A DNA stretch of 46,854 nucleotides from an uncultured Bacteroidales bacterium (GTDB taxonomy: Bacteria; Bacteroidota; Bacteroidia; Bacteroidales; F082): positions 1 through 46,854 of the forward strand of contig CALCYT010000050.1 in assembly GCA_937906455.1 (NCBI GenBank). Direction: 5' to 3'. The translations under genes were made by a program, and so were the position numbers. Positions 16,222 to 25,246 of the stretch are shown here, in pieces. The notes under the pieces are model-generated. The model was not told where the DNA came from and searched no databases. It saw only the letters and a list, made by a program, of their open reading frames with translations. Every line of letters begins with the position of its first letter. Positions within the stretch are counted from its first letter, which is position 1.

Positions 16222-16782
16222 TCATTTTTCAAAAACAAATGGTGACTCAAAATCTCCAAATAAAGTATGATGTTTGTCTTTTTCCGACAAAATCACGTTT
16301 TCATCTGGTATCAACCAATTGATATTCAAATCTTTATCATTCCATTGCAATGCTCCCTCGCTTTGTGGGGCGTAGTAGTTGTCGCATTTGTACTGAAACA
16401 CGGCGGTGTCACTCAACACCGAGAATCCGTGGGCAAATCCGCGAGGGATGTAAAACATCTTGTGGTTGTCTTCCGACAGCTCGCAAGCCACGTGTTTGCC
16501 GTATGTAGGCGAGCCTTTGCGGATGTCAACGGCGACATCCAGCACCTTTCCTCTCACGCAGCGCACCAATTTCGCTTGGGCGAAGGGAGGCATTTGAAAA
16601 TGCAGGCCTCTCAGCACCCCATAGCATGACTTTGACTCGTTGTCCTGCACGAAAACGGTTTTTATGCCGAGTTTCTCGAAATCTCTTTGCGAAAACGACT
16701 CGAAAAAATATCCTCTCTCATCGCCGAACACTCTCGGTTCGACAATCACCAAGCCTTCTATCTCTGTCTTTATTATCTCCAT
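16222..16782 (-). CDS. rfbC: dTDP-4-dehydrorhamnose 3,5-epimerase
   Basis: Third enzyme of dTDP-L-rhamnose synthesis; a cupin-fold epimerase acting at C3 and C5. Seen: EPRVFGDERGYFFESF near residues 15-30, VQDNESKSCYGVLRGLHFQ with the catalytic His at about 62, VDIRKGSPTYG, and FYIPRGFAHGFSVLSD. 186 residues, normal. The frame opens at a GTG at 16785, but the adjacent ATG at 16782 is preferred. It is the first gene of the rhamnose run and follows a strong promoter. rfbA, the thymidylyltransferase that usually heads such operons, is absent upstream, where the divergent tsaB lies instead. Confidence 0.96.
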   Translation of the reverse strand: MEIIKTEIEGLVIVEPRVFGDERGYFFESFSQRDFEKLGIKTVFVQDNESKSCYGVLRGLHFQMPPFAQAKLVRCVRGKVLDVAVDIRKGSPTYGKHVACELSEDNHKMFYIPRGFAHGFSVLSDTAVFQYKCDNYYAPQSEGALQWNDKDLNINWLIPDENVILSEKDKHHTLFGDFESPFVFEK

Positions 16783-16803
16783 CACCTATGAAAATTAATC
16801 CCG

Positions 16804-16834
16804 CAAAGATACGTATTATAAATAAAATAACAAA
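16804..16834 (-). promoter_or_regulatory. Promoter of the rfbC-rfbD-rfbB block
   Basis: The minus strand reads TTTG (16831-16834), a 19-base spacer, then TATCTTTG (16804-16811). It ends 21 bases before the rfbC ATG and may drive most of the minus-strand sugar block. Confidence 0.7.
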
Positions 16835-16871
16835 GGAAAAAATGAAAAAATTAGCGATAAAAAGAAAAAAC

Positions 16872-16899
16872 TGATGTCTGACGTCTGATGTCTGACGTC
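16872..16899 (+). repeat. Period-7 array upstream of tsaB
   Basis: TGATGTC TGACGTC TGATGTC TGACGTC, four units that are also a perfect 14-mer doublet. It covers the place where the -33 box of the tsaB promoter would lie. Confidence 0.9.
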
Positions 16900-16906
16900 T
16901 TTTTAC

Positions 16907-16914
16907 TATTTTTG
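16907..16914 (+). promoter_or_regulatory. Putative -7 element of tsaB promoter
   Basis: TATTTTTG, 19 bases before the tsaB ATG. The expected -33 position falls inside the period-7 array and lacks a TTTG. Confidence 0.5.
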
Positions 16915-16933
16915 CAAAAAATTCGGAAACACA

Positions 16934-17647
16934 ATGATTCTTTGTCTTGAAACTGCCACTCCGTCATGTTCGGTGGCTCTGGTGCACGAGGGGGAGGTCT
17001 TGGCTTTTGAGGAAGACCCGAAAGGTCAGAACCACTCTGAGAAAATCACTCTTTTCATCGATGCGGTGATGAAGAGAGGAGGTGTCTCCTACGATGAGCT
17101 TGACGCCGTGGCCGTGAGCATGGGACCCGGCTCATACACGGGGTTACGCATAGGGGTGAGCACTGCTAAAGGGCTATGCTACGCCGTCTCCAAGCCTCTC
17201 ATCGCCGTTGAAACACTCGAGGCTATGGCATTTGGCGGTCTGTCCGTCATTAGCGGGAGATTTCTCCACTCGCAACGCTCGGTCGAAATGACATTAGTGC
17301 CAATGATTGATGCCCGACGCATGGAGGTTTATGCCGCCATGTTTGATGAAAACATCAATAAAATAAGGGAGACAGAGGCAATAATCATCGACAGCGGCTC
17401 TTTCTCCGACCTCAAGAAAGAACATCATATTTATCTTTTTGGCGACGGTGCCGACAAATGTGCCGAGCTTTTCGAAAACGACGGAAGCATCACCGTCGTC
17501 AAATATTTTCATTGCTCGGCGAGGTATATGAACATCATTGCGCAACGCAAACTCGATGCCAACGACTTTGTCGATGTGGCATATTTCGAGCCGTTCTATC
17601 TCAAGGATTTCGTCCCCGGCACCCCGACGGTCAAGGGTCTTAAATAG
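16934..17647 (+). CDS. tsaB: tRNA threonylcarbamoyladenosine synthesis protein TsaB
   Basis: Non-catalytic partner of TsaD in making the t6A modification at position 37 of ANN-reading tRNAs. Seen: an ASKHA-fold N-terminus LCLETATPSCSVAL (residues 3-16), GQNHSEKI, VAVSMGPGSYTGLRIGVSTAKGL (the YeaZ core) near 55-77, and PMIDARRMEVYAAMFD near 124-139. 237 residues, within the normal range. The loop before PMIDARR (about 105-120) contains a palindromic-repeat fragment read in frame, so a surface loop was lengthened in a protein expected to be essential. The gene ends nine bases before the convergent alpha-2-macroglobulin gene. Confidence 0.95.
   Translation: MILCLETATPSCSVALVHEGEVLAFEEDPKGQNHSEKITLFIDAVMKRGGVSYDELDAVAVSMGPGSYTGLRIGVSTAKGLCYAVSKPLIAVETLEAMAFGGLSVISGRFLHSQRSVEMTLVPMIDARRMEVYAAMFDENINKIRETEAIIIDSGSFSDLKKEHHIYLFGDGADKCAELFENDGSITVVKYFHCSARYMNIIAQRKLDANDFVDVAYFEPFYLKDFVPGTPTVKGLK
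17246..17292. repeat. Palindrome family fragment inside tsaB (P4)
   Basis: GTCAT, then GAGATTTCTCC through TCGAAATGAC at 17257-17292: right arm plus a trace of the left end, translated in frame as part of a TsaB loop. Confidence 0.8.
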
Positions 17648-17656
17648 TCTCGTTGT

Positions 17657-20600
17657 TTATCTGTCCACTCGCAGCCGCTGAGCGTTTGAATAGGCACCGA
17701 AATCAGGCGCGTATTGGCATTGTATTTGTGTGTAGCCCGTGCTGAAGCAGCCTTCTTTGGTGACATAAACCGTATGTGAGAGCTCGTGTTTTCCTTTCGC
17801 GAGGCGTTCAATGAAAAACTCCATCGACACGTCAGTGGTGCTTTGATAATACCACATCCCATCGCTATAATGATATCTCGAGAGTTGCTCGGTCGGCTCG
17901 AAGCATGCGCCTCGTAAGTCCTTGAGATACACGAACTCCATGTCCTGACCGTTCTCAAAAGCCAACACAATCTTTATTTTGTCGCCCACCTTGATGTTTT
18001 CGGTCTCAACAGGAATATATTTCACCTGACCGTCAACGACTCGCTCGACAAACAGTCGTCGTGTTATCTTCATGGCGTCGGCGTGCTGTTTTACTTTGTC
18101 GATAGGCACAAAATAGCGGCGATACAGACCTCCCCACGTCACATGATTCGTGCGGTTGTCAACCGACACCTTGACATCTTTGTCGCCGACGGTCATTGAT
18201 GCGCTCGCGTTGTCGTCATCCCAGTCGGTGCCACGGCTCATGATGGCGAAAACGGCCTCAGCGGTGGTTTGGTCGTTTTCCCACATATTAGACCGTTTTT
18301 GCGATAATATCCACAGTCGCATGGCGTCGGTTTCGGCTGTTCGCGGGTCGATTTCATCAAAAGCCTCTAAGATATGCGTCTCGGCTGTCAAGTCGCAGTT
18401 ACGCCAGTACATGCCGAGTTCATTTTTGATGGCGCGTTCACGTAATGATTTGATAATCAGCATGGAAATGTTACTTTGACCATTTCTGTTCAGAATCAAG
18501 GCGATGTAAGCCTGCTCTTTGATGCTGAAACGTTTCCAGTCGCTTCGTAACTTGTTGATAAAGAACGCCTTTGCCTCGCCAAAGCTGTCGATAGTCGTGT
18601 AATTGAAAAAACTCATGGCATAAAGCTCTTTCATCGTCATGAAGTCGCAGATGGTGTTGTCTCTCTTGCGCTTTGTGTCAAGTTTTGAATATCTCGCAAC
18701 TATCTGACGCTCAATAAAATGGAATGCTTTCTCTGTCATTTCGTTTGAGTCGCCCAACCTGCCCATGCTACTCAAAATCAATTGTGTGATGTGTTCGCTT
18801 TCGGGCATGCCGTCAATCCAAGGCCATCCTCCGTTTGATGTCTGTTTTCCCCTCATCAGCTCCAATGCCGACGCGATATTGTTGTTAATCTCTTCAGTGT
18901 CAAAGAGTTTTGAGATGTTGGCGCGCTGTCGTAACTCGTTGTCAGCCTCCAAAGTCCAAGGTGTATCTTTCAGCAGTACAGCCTTCAGCTCTTCGTTTTT
19001 TTGAAGCTCTGAGAGGGTGTCGTCCTCGTGTTCGTCCAGCATTTCCTTGATGTTCGGATGATCCTCTATGATTTGTCTGGCCATTTTGTTGGTGAAATAT
19101 CTGTAAAACGCCGTCATGGGATATTTCTCGTCGCTTTCCGCGATATATGGCAAAGCCTGAACTGCGTAATACACCGGATTTGCCTTGAAATCAAGCCTGA
19201 TGTCGTGGTTTCTCTCCTCGTCATTGATGATATTGAAGATGTATTCTTTTGCGGAATTGGCGTCAACGGTCATTGAATATGTTTGGGTAAGGAAGACATC
19301 GGTGCTCAAAACCGGCATCCCGTGCAGCTCGGCGTCACTGAAACAGTCAGCAAACGCTGAGAATTTGAACTTCACGATGTTCAAGTCTTTTTTCATCGCC
19401 ACTTTCCATCTCACGCTACGGCTCTGACCGGCAGGAATCTGTTTCATCTCGACAAGGGCGTCGGAGATTATCATATCCGCCAAGGTATCGTTGTCATCGA
19501 AGACCTCAAGTCGCGCCGATGGTGAAAGTGTCTCGTCTGTGAGGTTTATGATGTTGGCGGCAATCCAGAGGGTGTCTTCGTCGTATGCGAAGCGAGGCAT
19601 GTCGGCCATAATCATCAAAGGTTGCTGTGACATTATGGTTTTATCGAGACTTCCTACACTTAAAGTGTTACTATAAGTAAACAGCTTCAAGTTCCAGCGT
19701 GTCAATGCGTCAGGCATAGTGAAAGAGAACGAGCAAAGGCCGTTTTCGTCGGTTGTCAGATTAGGGTAGAAGAATGCCGTCTCGTTGAAGTCTTTTCGTA
19801 TCTTAGCCAGCGGGCAATTGTGTGTTTGTCCCTGTGCATTATCATCTGTAATATCAAAATTCTCCGTCATCAGCGTCTTCGCGTAAAGTGCGTCTGTTGT
19901 GAAAGAGTTCCTGAAGCCGAAATGGTTGAGTGGAAGCAGGTTGAATCCCGAAAAAAGGGTGTTTTTTATGTCATGGAAATAAAAAATCTCAAAATATTGC
20001 CCTGCGGAGATTTCGATGAAACTCTTGTCAGACATTATGAAACTGTTGGTGAAAAAGCGCGGCGTGGTGGTGAGGCTCCATTCCGAAGTGCTGAAGTTAT
20101 CGAGAGCGGCGTCATACATCACAGCCATCACGGGCACCGTCACCGGATTGCCTTGAAAATCTCTCACGGAGATGCTCAATGTGTCGGTCTCACCGGGCAG
20201 CATTTTATCGCGTTCTGTATGCAAAACGATGTCTAACTTCATGTTATTGAACGGGATATCAACATAGTCGATATGGCGCATCTCGGTATTGTATTTTACT
20301 ATGGCCACCTGGAAATCGAGGCGTCCGCGGTCTTCCTCCCTGACTTTGTAAGACAGTTTATACACGTTGTTATTCAATGAGATACGTTCCGAGCGCAATA
20401 TTTTTCTGCCGTTTTTCACTATCACGAGAGCCGACACGTTTTTCTCCGACGAGCCGACGAGATAGTTAATCGTCTCGCCGGGTTGCGCCGAGCGTTTGTC
20501 GATATTTGTCCAATACATTGATTTATAAGGCATGTTTCTTGATTTCAAATCGTAAACCACATATTGCTCGCTGAAAGCCGAGAGGGTGTCGTCGGTGGAA

Positions 20601-23095
20601 CGCAGCTCCACCACATATTTTGCCGGCTTGATTTTTAAATCATCGGGCAGAAGCCTTGCTGTGCCATTGACATCGATAACATTTTGATACACAATGACTT
20701 TATCGATGCTATCGATAGAATAATAATCAAAATGAGGAAAATAGACCTTGAGAAGCCGGTCGCTCAACAGCTGTCTGTCAAAGTTGCCAAGAATACGCTT
20801 GTATCGTTCGTCATCGTTGATTCTGAACACCTTACACTCGACCTTGGTGTTCACCGGCGTTCCGTTGATGTTCGTGGCCACCACATTCAGATTTTTAAAA
20901 TCGCTGATGTCAAGTGACGGGTTCTCGTCTGTCTCAACGGAGAGCCTGTATCTGTTATACGTCGCCGTGACTGAGAATGTTCTGTGTTGCGTCTCACCTT
21001 GGTTGCCGGTTGCTGTTACGGAGATTTCGTATGTATAGAAAGGTCTGTTGATAACTTTTATGTCGTCTGACGGAGACAATTGAAAATCAATATTAAATGT
21101 GCCGTCATTTAAAGTGATACTTTCACCTAATGCGATCAGCTCGTCTTCGATAAAATAGGGTGTCCAATCCCAAAATCTCAGAGGGAAATCGGTTTTTCTG
21201 GTGACCTGATAGCTATATCTCACGTTGTCGAGGCCGAAGCCGGACAGTGCCGCCACCTTGCCCGTGACGGTGATGCTGTCTCCGATTTTGTATTCTTGTC
21301 GCGGCGTGTCGAATGTCACCTCAAAAGTGGGTCGCTTATACTCTTCCACCTTGAAGAAAACGGAGTTGTTGTCGTCGGAAATTCTGAAATTGCCGTTGAT
21401 TCTGTCGGAAGGAATGATGAAGCTGCCGTTGGCTGCGCCAAACTCGTTTGTTGTAAGATGCAGAGTGTCAATAAGTTGGAAGTTAGGGTCTCGAAATTCG
21501 AGAACGACCTCATGGTTTGGCACCACCTCATTATACGCCGAGTTTCCACGGTATGCAACGTAATTGAACTGCACTGTCTGTCCCGGACGGTAGATGGCGC
21601 GGTCGGTGAAGATGCGGCTTTTGAGTGTAACGTTGTCGATTTTGTTCGACTTGTAAAAACTCACCAAATCCGTTGAGATGAGGGTGTCGTTTTCATAGTA
21701 TAAGTCGATGAAGTATTTGTTTTTCTTAGTGACAGGGGCGGCGACCAAGCCGTTTTTCGCGCTCACCGCATCGCTGATAAACACGCGACTCCAGGATTTC
21801 TGTTTATACGAATAGCTATATTCAGTGAAATGTGCCGTGACGTTTCCCATAGGCTCGCCGGTCTCGCGGTTCACCACATAAACGTTGAGGTTGTCGTCGG
21901 TCTCAAGATTGAAACTTGCTAAATTACTGACTTGGAAAGTGTTGACAATCAAGTCATCATAGTTGTCGAAACTATCGTTGTTCGACATCACGATGAAATA
22001 GATGCCACATTTAAGAGCAGGCAGTGCGATGAGTGACGAATGTTCGAGATAGTCAGTCTCCTCGGGTATTTCGAGCGTTGTCTCAACGACCGGGTCCCTG
22101 TGTAGAAGCCAAGAAAACGTCGTCACTTCGTCTCTTATGAGTTTGAAAAATTCATCCGACGAGACCTTATATATTTTATAGGAGGGATTTGTGGTGTTGC
22201 GATACGACAGCCCTGCGGGGATGGTCTGCCCCGGCACATATGTCTTGTTCATGATGAGCGAGACGGTGCGTTTCGTCAGACTTTGCTCAAAGTCAACACA
22301 TTGCTGATAAAGAGGATGACTGCTGTCGAGCAATGCCATCGCCTCGTCGCAAAGTGCCTTCGCCGCCACAAGTTCGTCTCTCTCCGTGAGATATTCTATC
22401 TGTCGGATCTTTATCTGCGCAACTATCTCATTATCAGGGCATTCGGTGGCTAATTTTGAATAATCGCCAAAGACAGACGCGTTGGTGACATACCCTAATT
22501 GATTGATTTTGTTGTTGTAATAGGCTTTCAGATAACCATTTTCAAAATCGAATGCCAAAAGCTTCGCATAAAGCTCTTTTTCAGTGTCACGAGAACGGCA
22601 ATTGCTTATAAGACAATGTATTACGTAATCATAGAGCGTCGGCTCAAACGCAATGTCAACATTGATATTGTCGTTTTCATCTTGAAACACCTCGGCGTAA
22701 GTCTCCATCGGCACTGTCTTGATGAAATCGTTGTCGCCGTAATCGGAAATATCGCTGAAATCATTGGTAAATATAGCGATTTCGACGTTTAAGACCACTT
22801 GTGAGCTGCTTGAGAGCTGTGGCAGATACGATTTGCATAACCCGACGATGGTGTCTGCCGGATTTTCGGCACTCATGGAAAGAATCTCGCATCTTTTGAT
22901 GACGGTTTTAAGCAGCTGGATATCGTTGTTGTCCTTTTTTGCCTGTTTTTCAATCTTGTCGAGCGTCGTTTCGGCCGATTCCGGAAGCAGATTCTCGACG
23001 TAACTGTCGAAATCTTGCCAAAGCTTTTGATAGTCTTGAGCATTGATGCCCAATGACATAGCTAATGCAATTATGAAGACGGTGAATTTTTTCAT
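17657..23095 (-). CDS. Alpha-2-macroglobulin family protein, thioester-less
   Basis: A 1812-residue envelope protein. Bacterial alpha-2-macroglobulins are thought to trap proteases; this branch has no proven role. The ATG at 23095 starts a clear signal peptide (MKKFTVFIIALAMSLGINAQ) with no lipobox, so periplasmic location is likely. In order: a helical N-terminal region to about 300; MG-type strands; the MG2 signature FTDRAIYRPGQTVQF near 495-515; a bait-like domain near 600; the central domain FTMPDALTRWNLKLFTYS near 1130; a toroid-like region at 1310-1650 with GGWPWIDGMPESEHITQ near 1425; a C-terminal MG10-like domain. Where CxEQ thioester members have their motif, this protein reads ESDEKYPMTAFYRYF. 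The frame opens 54 codons further up, overlapping tdk, but those residues do not resemble a leader. No pbpC-like partner is adjacent. Confidence 0.9.
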   Translation of the reverse strand: MKKFTVFIIALAMSLGINAQDYQKLWQDFDSYVENLLPESAETTLDKIEKQAKKDNNDIQLLKTVIKRCEILSMSAENPADTIVGLCKSYLPQLSSSSQVVLNVEIAIFTNDFSDISDYGDNDFIKTVPMETYAEVFQDENDNINVDIAFEPTLYDYVIHCLISNCRSRDTEKELYAKLLAFDFENGYLKAYYNNKINQLGYVTNASVFGDYSKLATECPDNEIVAQIKIRQIEYLTERDELVAAKALCDEAMALLDSSHPLYQQCVDFEQSLTKRTVSLIMNKTYVPGQTIPAGLSYRNTTNPSYKIYKVSSDEFFKLIRDEVTTFSWLLHRDPVVETTLEIPEETDYLEHSSLIALPALKCGIYFIVMSNNDSFDNYDDLIVNTFQVSNLASFNLETDDNLNVYVVNRETGEPMGNVTAHFTEYSYSYKQKSWSRVFISDAVSAKNGLVAAPVTKKNKYFIDLYYENDTLISTDLVSFYKSNKIDNVTLKSRIFTDRAIYRPGQTVQFNYVAYRGNSAYNEVVPNHEVVLEFRDPNFQLIDTLHLTTNEFGAANGSFIIPSDRINGNFRISDDNNSVFFKVEEYKRPTFEVTFDTPRQEYKIGDSITVTGKVAALSGFGLDNVRYSYQVTRKTDFPLRFWDWTPYFIEDELIALGESITLNDGTFNIDFQLSPSDDIKVINRPFYTYEISVTATGNQGETQHRTFSVTATYNRYRLSVETDENPSLDISDFKNLNVVATNINGTPVNTKVECKVFRINDDERYKRILGNFDRQLLSDRLLKVYFPHFDYYSIDSIDKVIVYQNVIDVNGTARLLPDDLKIKPAKYVVELRSTDDTLSAFSEQYVVYDLKSRNMPYKSMYWTNIDKRSAQPGETINYLVGSSEKNVSALVIVKNGRKILRSERISLNNNVYKLSYKVREEDRGRLDFQVAIVKYNTEMRHIDYVDIPFNNMKLDIVLHTERDKMLPGETDTLSISVRDFQGNPVTVPVMAVMYDAALDNFSTSEWSLTTTPRFFTNSFIMSDKSFIEISAGQYFEIFYFHDIKNTLFSGFNLLPLNHFGFRNSFTTDALYAKTLMTENFDITDDNAQGQTHNCPLAKIRKDFNETAFFYPNLTTDENGLCSFSFTMPDALTRWNLKLFTYSNTLSVGSLDKTIMSQQPLMIMADMPRFAYDEDTLWIAANIINLTDETLSPSARLEVFDDNDTLADMIISDALVEMKQIPAGQSRSVRWKVAMKKDLNIVKFKFSAFADCFSDAELHGMPVLSTDVFLTQTYSMTVDANSAKEYIFNIINDEERNHDIRLDFKANPVYYAVQALPYIAESDEKYPMTAFYRYFTNKMARQIIEDHPNIKEMLDEHEDDTLSELQKNEELKAVLLKDTPWTLEADNELRQRANISKLFDTEEINNNIASALELMRGKQTSNGGWPWIDGMPESEHITQLILSSMGRLGDSNEMTEKAFHFIERQIVARYSKLDTKRKRDNTICDFMTMKELYAMSFFNYTTIDSFGEAKAFFINKLRSDWKRFSIKEQAYIALILNRNGQSNISMLIIKSLRERAIKNELGMYWRNCDLTAETHILEAFDEIDPRTAETDAMRLWILSQKRSNMWENDQTTAEAVFAIMSRGTDWDDDNASASMTVGDKDVKVSVDNRTNHVTWGGLYRRYFVPIDKVKQHADAMKITRRLFVERVVDGQVKYIPVETENIKVGDKIKIVLAFENGQDMEFVYLKDLRGACFEPTEQLSRYHYSDGMWYYQSTTDVSMEFFIERLAKGKHELSHTVYVTKEGCFSTGYTQIQCQYAPDFGAYSNAQRLRVDR

Positions 23096-23195
23096 TATGA
23101 TATGTTTTTTATCTCGCAATATTTCTTCAAGTTGATTCTGCGTAAAACATCTTAATATATTGATTAAGAGTGAAATACGAGTATGACGAGAGGGT

Positions 23196-23786
23196 TTATT
23201 TCCCTTGTGTTCTTTCTTGCATCGCCTTGTTGTAGCATTCGCGGCACAGCGGCTCATAGCTCTCGGTCTCGCCTAAAACCACGAGTTTGTCGCCTGCTAT
23301 GGTGCGGTGGGAATACTGTGCCAGGCCGCCGCATCGCATGCAGATGGCGTGTACTTTAGTGACGTCTTCGGCTATTGCCATGAGCTGTGGCATGGGTCCG
23401 AATGGCTTGCCGAGGAAGTCCATGTCGAGACCGGCGACCACCACCCTAATCCCTTGATTTGCAAGCTGTTGGCAAACCTCAACAAGCTCATTCCCGAAAA
23501 ACTGCGCCTCATCGATACCTATCACGTCGCATTCGTTAGAGTAGAACAAAATCTGCTGGGCGTTTTCCACAGGTATGGAGTGCAAGGCGTTGGCGTTGTG
23601 CGACACCACGTCCTCCTCCGAGTATCTCGTGTCAATACCGGGCTTGAAAATCTCGACCCTTAATTTAGCTATCCTGGCACGGTTCAAACGACGAATCAAT
23701 TCTTCGGTTTTGCCAGAAAACATTGAGCCACAGACAACCTCAATCCAGCCTTGGGACTTGTTATGTGAATCTTTTTCGAGAAACAT
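23196..23786 (-). CDS. tdk: Thymidine kinase
   Basis: Salvages thymidine to dTMP with ATP in the cytoplasm. Seen: Walker A GSMFSGKTEEL at residues 20-30, the Walker B/catalytic Glu IDEAQFFG near 91-98, the lasso-type AGLDMDFLGKPFGPMPQL, and four zinc cysteines in CMRCGG and CRECY. 196 residues, typical of the type II family. It is divergent from the acidic conserved protein. The downstream alpha-2-macroglobulin gene follows after 100 bases in which I see no clear promoter or terminator. Confidence 0.97.
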   Translation of the reverse strand: MFLEKDSHNKSQGWIEVVCGSMFSGKTEELIRRLNRARIAKLRVEIFKPGIDTRYSEEDVVSHNANALHSIPVENAQQILFYSNECDVIGIDEAQFFGNELVEVCQQLANQGIRVVVAGLDMDFLGKPFGPMPQLMAIAEDVTKVHAICMRCGGLAQYSHRTIAGDKLVVLGETESYEPLCRECYNKAMQERTQGK

Positions 23787-23810
23787 AATGCGACGTATTT
23801 AAATTTTTTG

Positions 23811-23818
23811 TAATTTTG
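23811..23818 (+). promoter_or_regulatory. Putative -7 element before the acidic protein and rsmI
   Basis: TAATTTTG, 26 bases before the ATG at 23845. No clear -33 box is visible. Confidence 0.45.
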
Positions 23819-23844
23819 TTGCTACAAAAGTAATGATTTTTATC

Positions 23845-24537
23845 ATGGTAACACAAAAAAACGAAGAAAAAAATATTGTGCTTGAGCTGAAACGCCAGCT
23901 TGGACGCATGATGGTGCAGGTTGACTATATGTATCGCAACGACCGTGAGATGAGTCGTCTCGACCTTGACATTTTGATGGAACATACCCGCGATTTGTAT
24001 GAATTGCTCTGTGATTATCAGGTGGCAGATGTGGCGGTGGAGGCGGAGATGCCTGAGACCCGGGAAGAGCCTGATATGAATGGCGAAAACGGCGATGCCG
24101 ACACAGTACCTGTCCTCGAAGAGCCGGAAGAGCCGGAAGAGCCTGAAATACCTGCTGAAAAGGTGACTAAACACGTTTTGGAGGTTGATGAAAACGATTT
24201 GGATGAAGAGGATTGGGAAGACGAAGACGATGAGATGTTCCGTATCGAGCCGGAGTCAATGGAGCCGGAGGACAACAGCTTGGCGGCGCGGCTGCAGCGT
24301 TCACATGTGTCGGATATCAGGATGGCGATAGGAATCAATGATAAGGTGATGATTGTCAACGATTTGTTTGGCGGCTCGGTGGAGAGATACAACAAGTCGA
24401 TCGACGCCTTGAACGACTTCCCTACACTGTCGGGAGCGAGGGTATATATGAGCGAGCTGCAAATCGAGCTGCAATGGGACACTGAGTTGGAGGCTTACAA
24501 ATTGCTGAATGATTTAGTTGAAAGACGTTTTATATGA
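23845..24537 (+). CDS. Conserved acidic Bacteroidetes protein of unknown function
   Basis: 230 residues in three parts. The N-terminal 70 or so are helical and charged (ELKRQLGRMMVQVDYMYR). A long acidic low-complexity linker at about 75-150 is rich in E, D and P (EEPEEPEEPEIP, DENDLDEEDWEDEDDEMF). The C-terminal domain at about 160-230, with MAIGINDKVMIVNDLFGG and LLNDLVERRF, resembles a small domain I remember from Bacteroidetes hypothetical proteins, but I can give no function. The ATG at 23845 is preferred to 23833 because the promoter box leaves it a usable leader. The stop overlaps the rsmI start (ATGA), so the two are translated together. Confidence 0.8.
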   Translation: MVTQKNEEKNIVLELKRQLGRMMVQVDYMYRNDREMSRLDLDILMEHTRDLYELLCDYQVADVAVEAEMPETREEPDMNGENGDADTVPVLEEPEEPEEPEIPAEKVTKHVLEVDENDLDEEDWEDEDDEMFRIEPESMEPEDNSLAARLQRSHVSDIRMAIGINDKVMIVNDLFGGSVERYNKSIDALNDFPTLSGARVYMSELQIELQWDTELEAYKLLNDLVERRFI

Positions 24538-25217
24538 AGTTGTTTTTAGTCCCGACCCCTATTGGCAATCTTGAAGACATCACCTTAAGGGCTTTGCGTG
24601 TGCTTCGCGAGGAGGTTGACGTGATTCTTGCTGAAGACACTCGGACAAGTGGTAACTTGTTGAGACACTATGACATAAGCAAGCCGATGCTCGCTTTTCA
24701 TTTGAACAACGAGCATGTGGTGGTGGAGCGCATAGCGGAGCGCATCGCCAACGGTGAGCGCATGGCCTTGGTGACCGACGCCGGCACTCCCGCCATCTCC
24801 GACCCGGGTTTCATGCTTGTCAGAGAGTGCATCCGTCGCGGCATGGAGGTAGAGTGCCTCCCGGGTGCCACGGCGTTCGTGCCGGCACTCGTGAACTCCG
24901 GACTGCCGGCTGACCATTTTGTATTCGAGGGGTTCCTCCCTCATAAGAAAGGCAGGCAGACGAAGATAAAGCAAATCGCTGAGAATGAATATACTACGAT
25001 ACTTTATGAGTCGCCTTTCCGACTTGTCAAGACATTAGAGCAACTCGCAGAGGCAGCGGGACCCGGACGCAGAGTGTCGGTGGCACGCGAACTCACCAAG
25101 ATTCATGAAGAGAATGTGAGAGGTACATTGGATGAGGTGATAAAATATTTCAAAGAGAAAGAAGTGAAAGGGGAGATTGTGATTGTTGTGGAAGGGAGAG
25201 CGGAGAATAGAGAATAG
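24534..25217 (+). CDS. rsmI: 16S rRNA 2'-O-methyltransferase (C1402)
   Basis: Uses S-adenosylmethionine to methylate the ribose of C1402 in the 30S decoding centre. Seen: LVPTPIGNLEDITLRALRVL at residues 4-23, LAEDTRTSGNLLRHY, VTDAGTPAISDPGFMLVREC near 80-100, LPGATAFVPALVNSGLP, and FEGFLPHKKGRQTK. 227 residues, normal length. It overlaps the upstream gene by four bases. The last residues AENRE and the TAG stop are encoded by a period-7 array just after the conserved EIVIVVEG, so the C-terminus has probably been extended by the repeat. Confidence 0.96.
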   Translation: MKLFLVPTPIGNLEDITLRALRVLREEVDVILAEDTRTSGNLLRHYDISKPMLAFHLNNEHVVVERIAERIANGERMALVTDAGTPAISDPGFMLVRECIRRGMEVECLPGATAFVPALVNSGLPADHFVFEGFLPHKKGRQTKIKQIAENEYTTILYESPFRLVKTLEQLAEAAGPGRRVSVARELTKIHEENVRGTLDEVIKYFKEKEVKGEIVIVVEGRAENRE

Positions 25218-25246
25218 ATAATAGATAATATAGATAATAGATAATG
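25203..25246 (+). repeat. Period-7 array at the rsmI stop
   Basis: GAGAATA GAGAATA GATAATA GATAATA TA GATAATA GATAATG, six units with a two-base slip. It contains the rsmI stop (25215-25217) and the ATG (25244) of the broken downstream gene. Confidence 0.9.

Noticed and set aside
3910..16782. Invertible promoter typical of Bacteroidetes capsule loci
   Set aside because: No inverted-repeat pair flanking a promoter was seen in the gaps, and no invertase gene is present.
16872..16899. Possible CRISPR-like direct repeats
   Set aside because: Units of seven bases with no spacers; a tandem array, not CRISPR.
23096..23257. Upstream extension of the alpha-2-macroglobulin gene
   Set aside because: It would overlap tdk and place a signal peptide 54 residues inside the protein.
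23761..24174. 137-codon minus-strand frame
   Set aside because: Overlaps both tdk and the acidic protein; its composition mirrors the E/P-rich linker read backwards.
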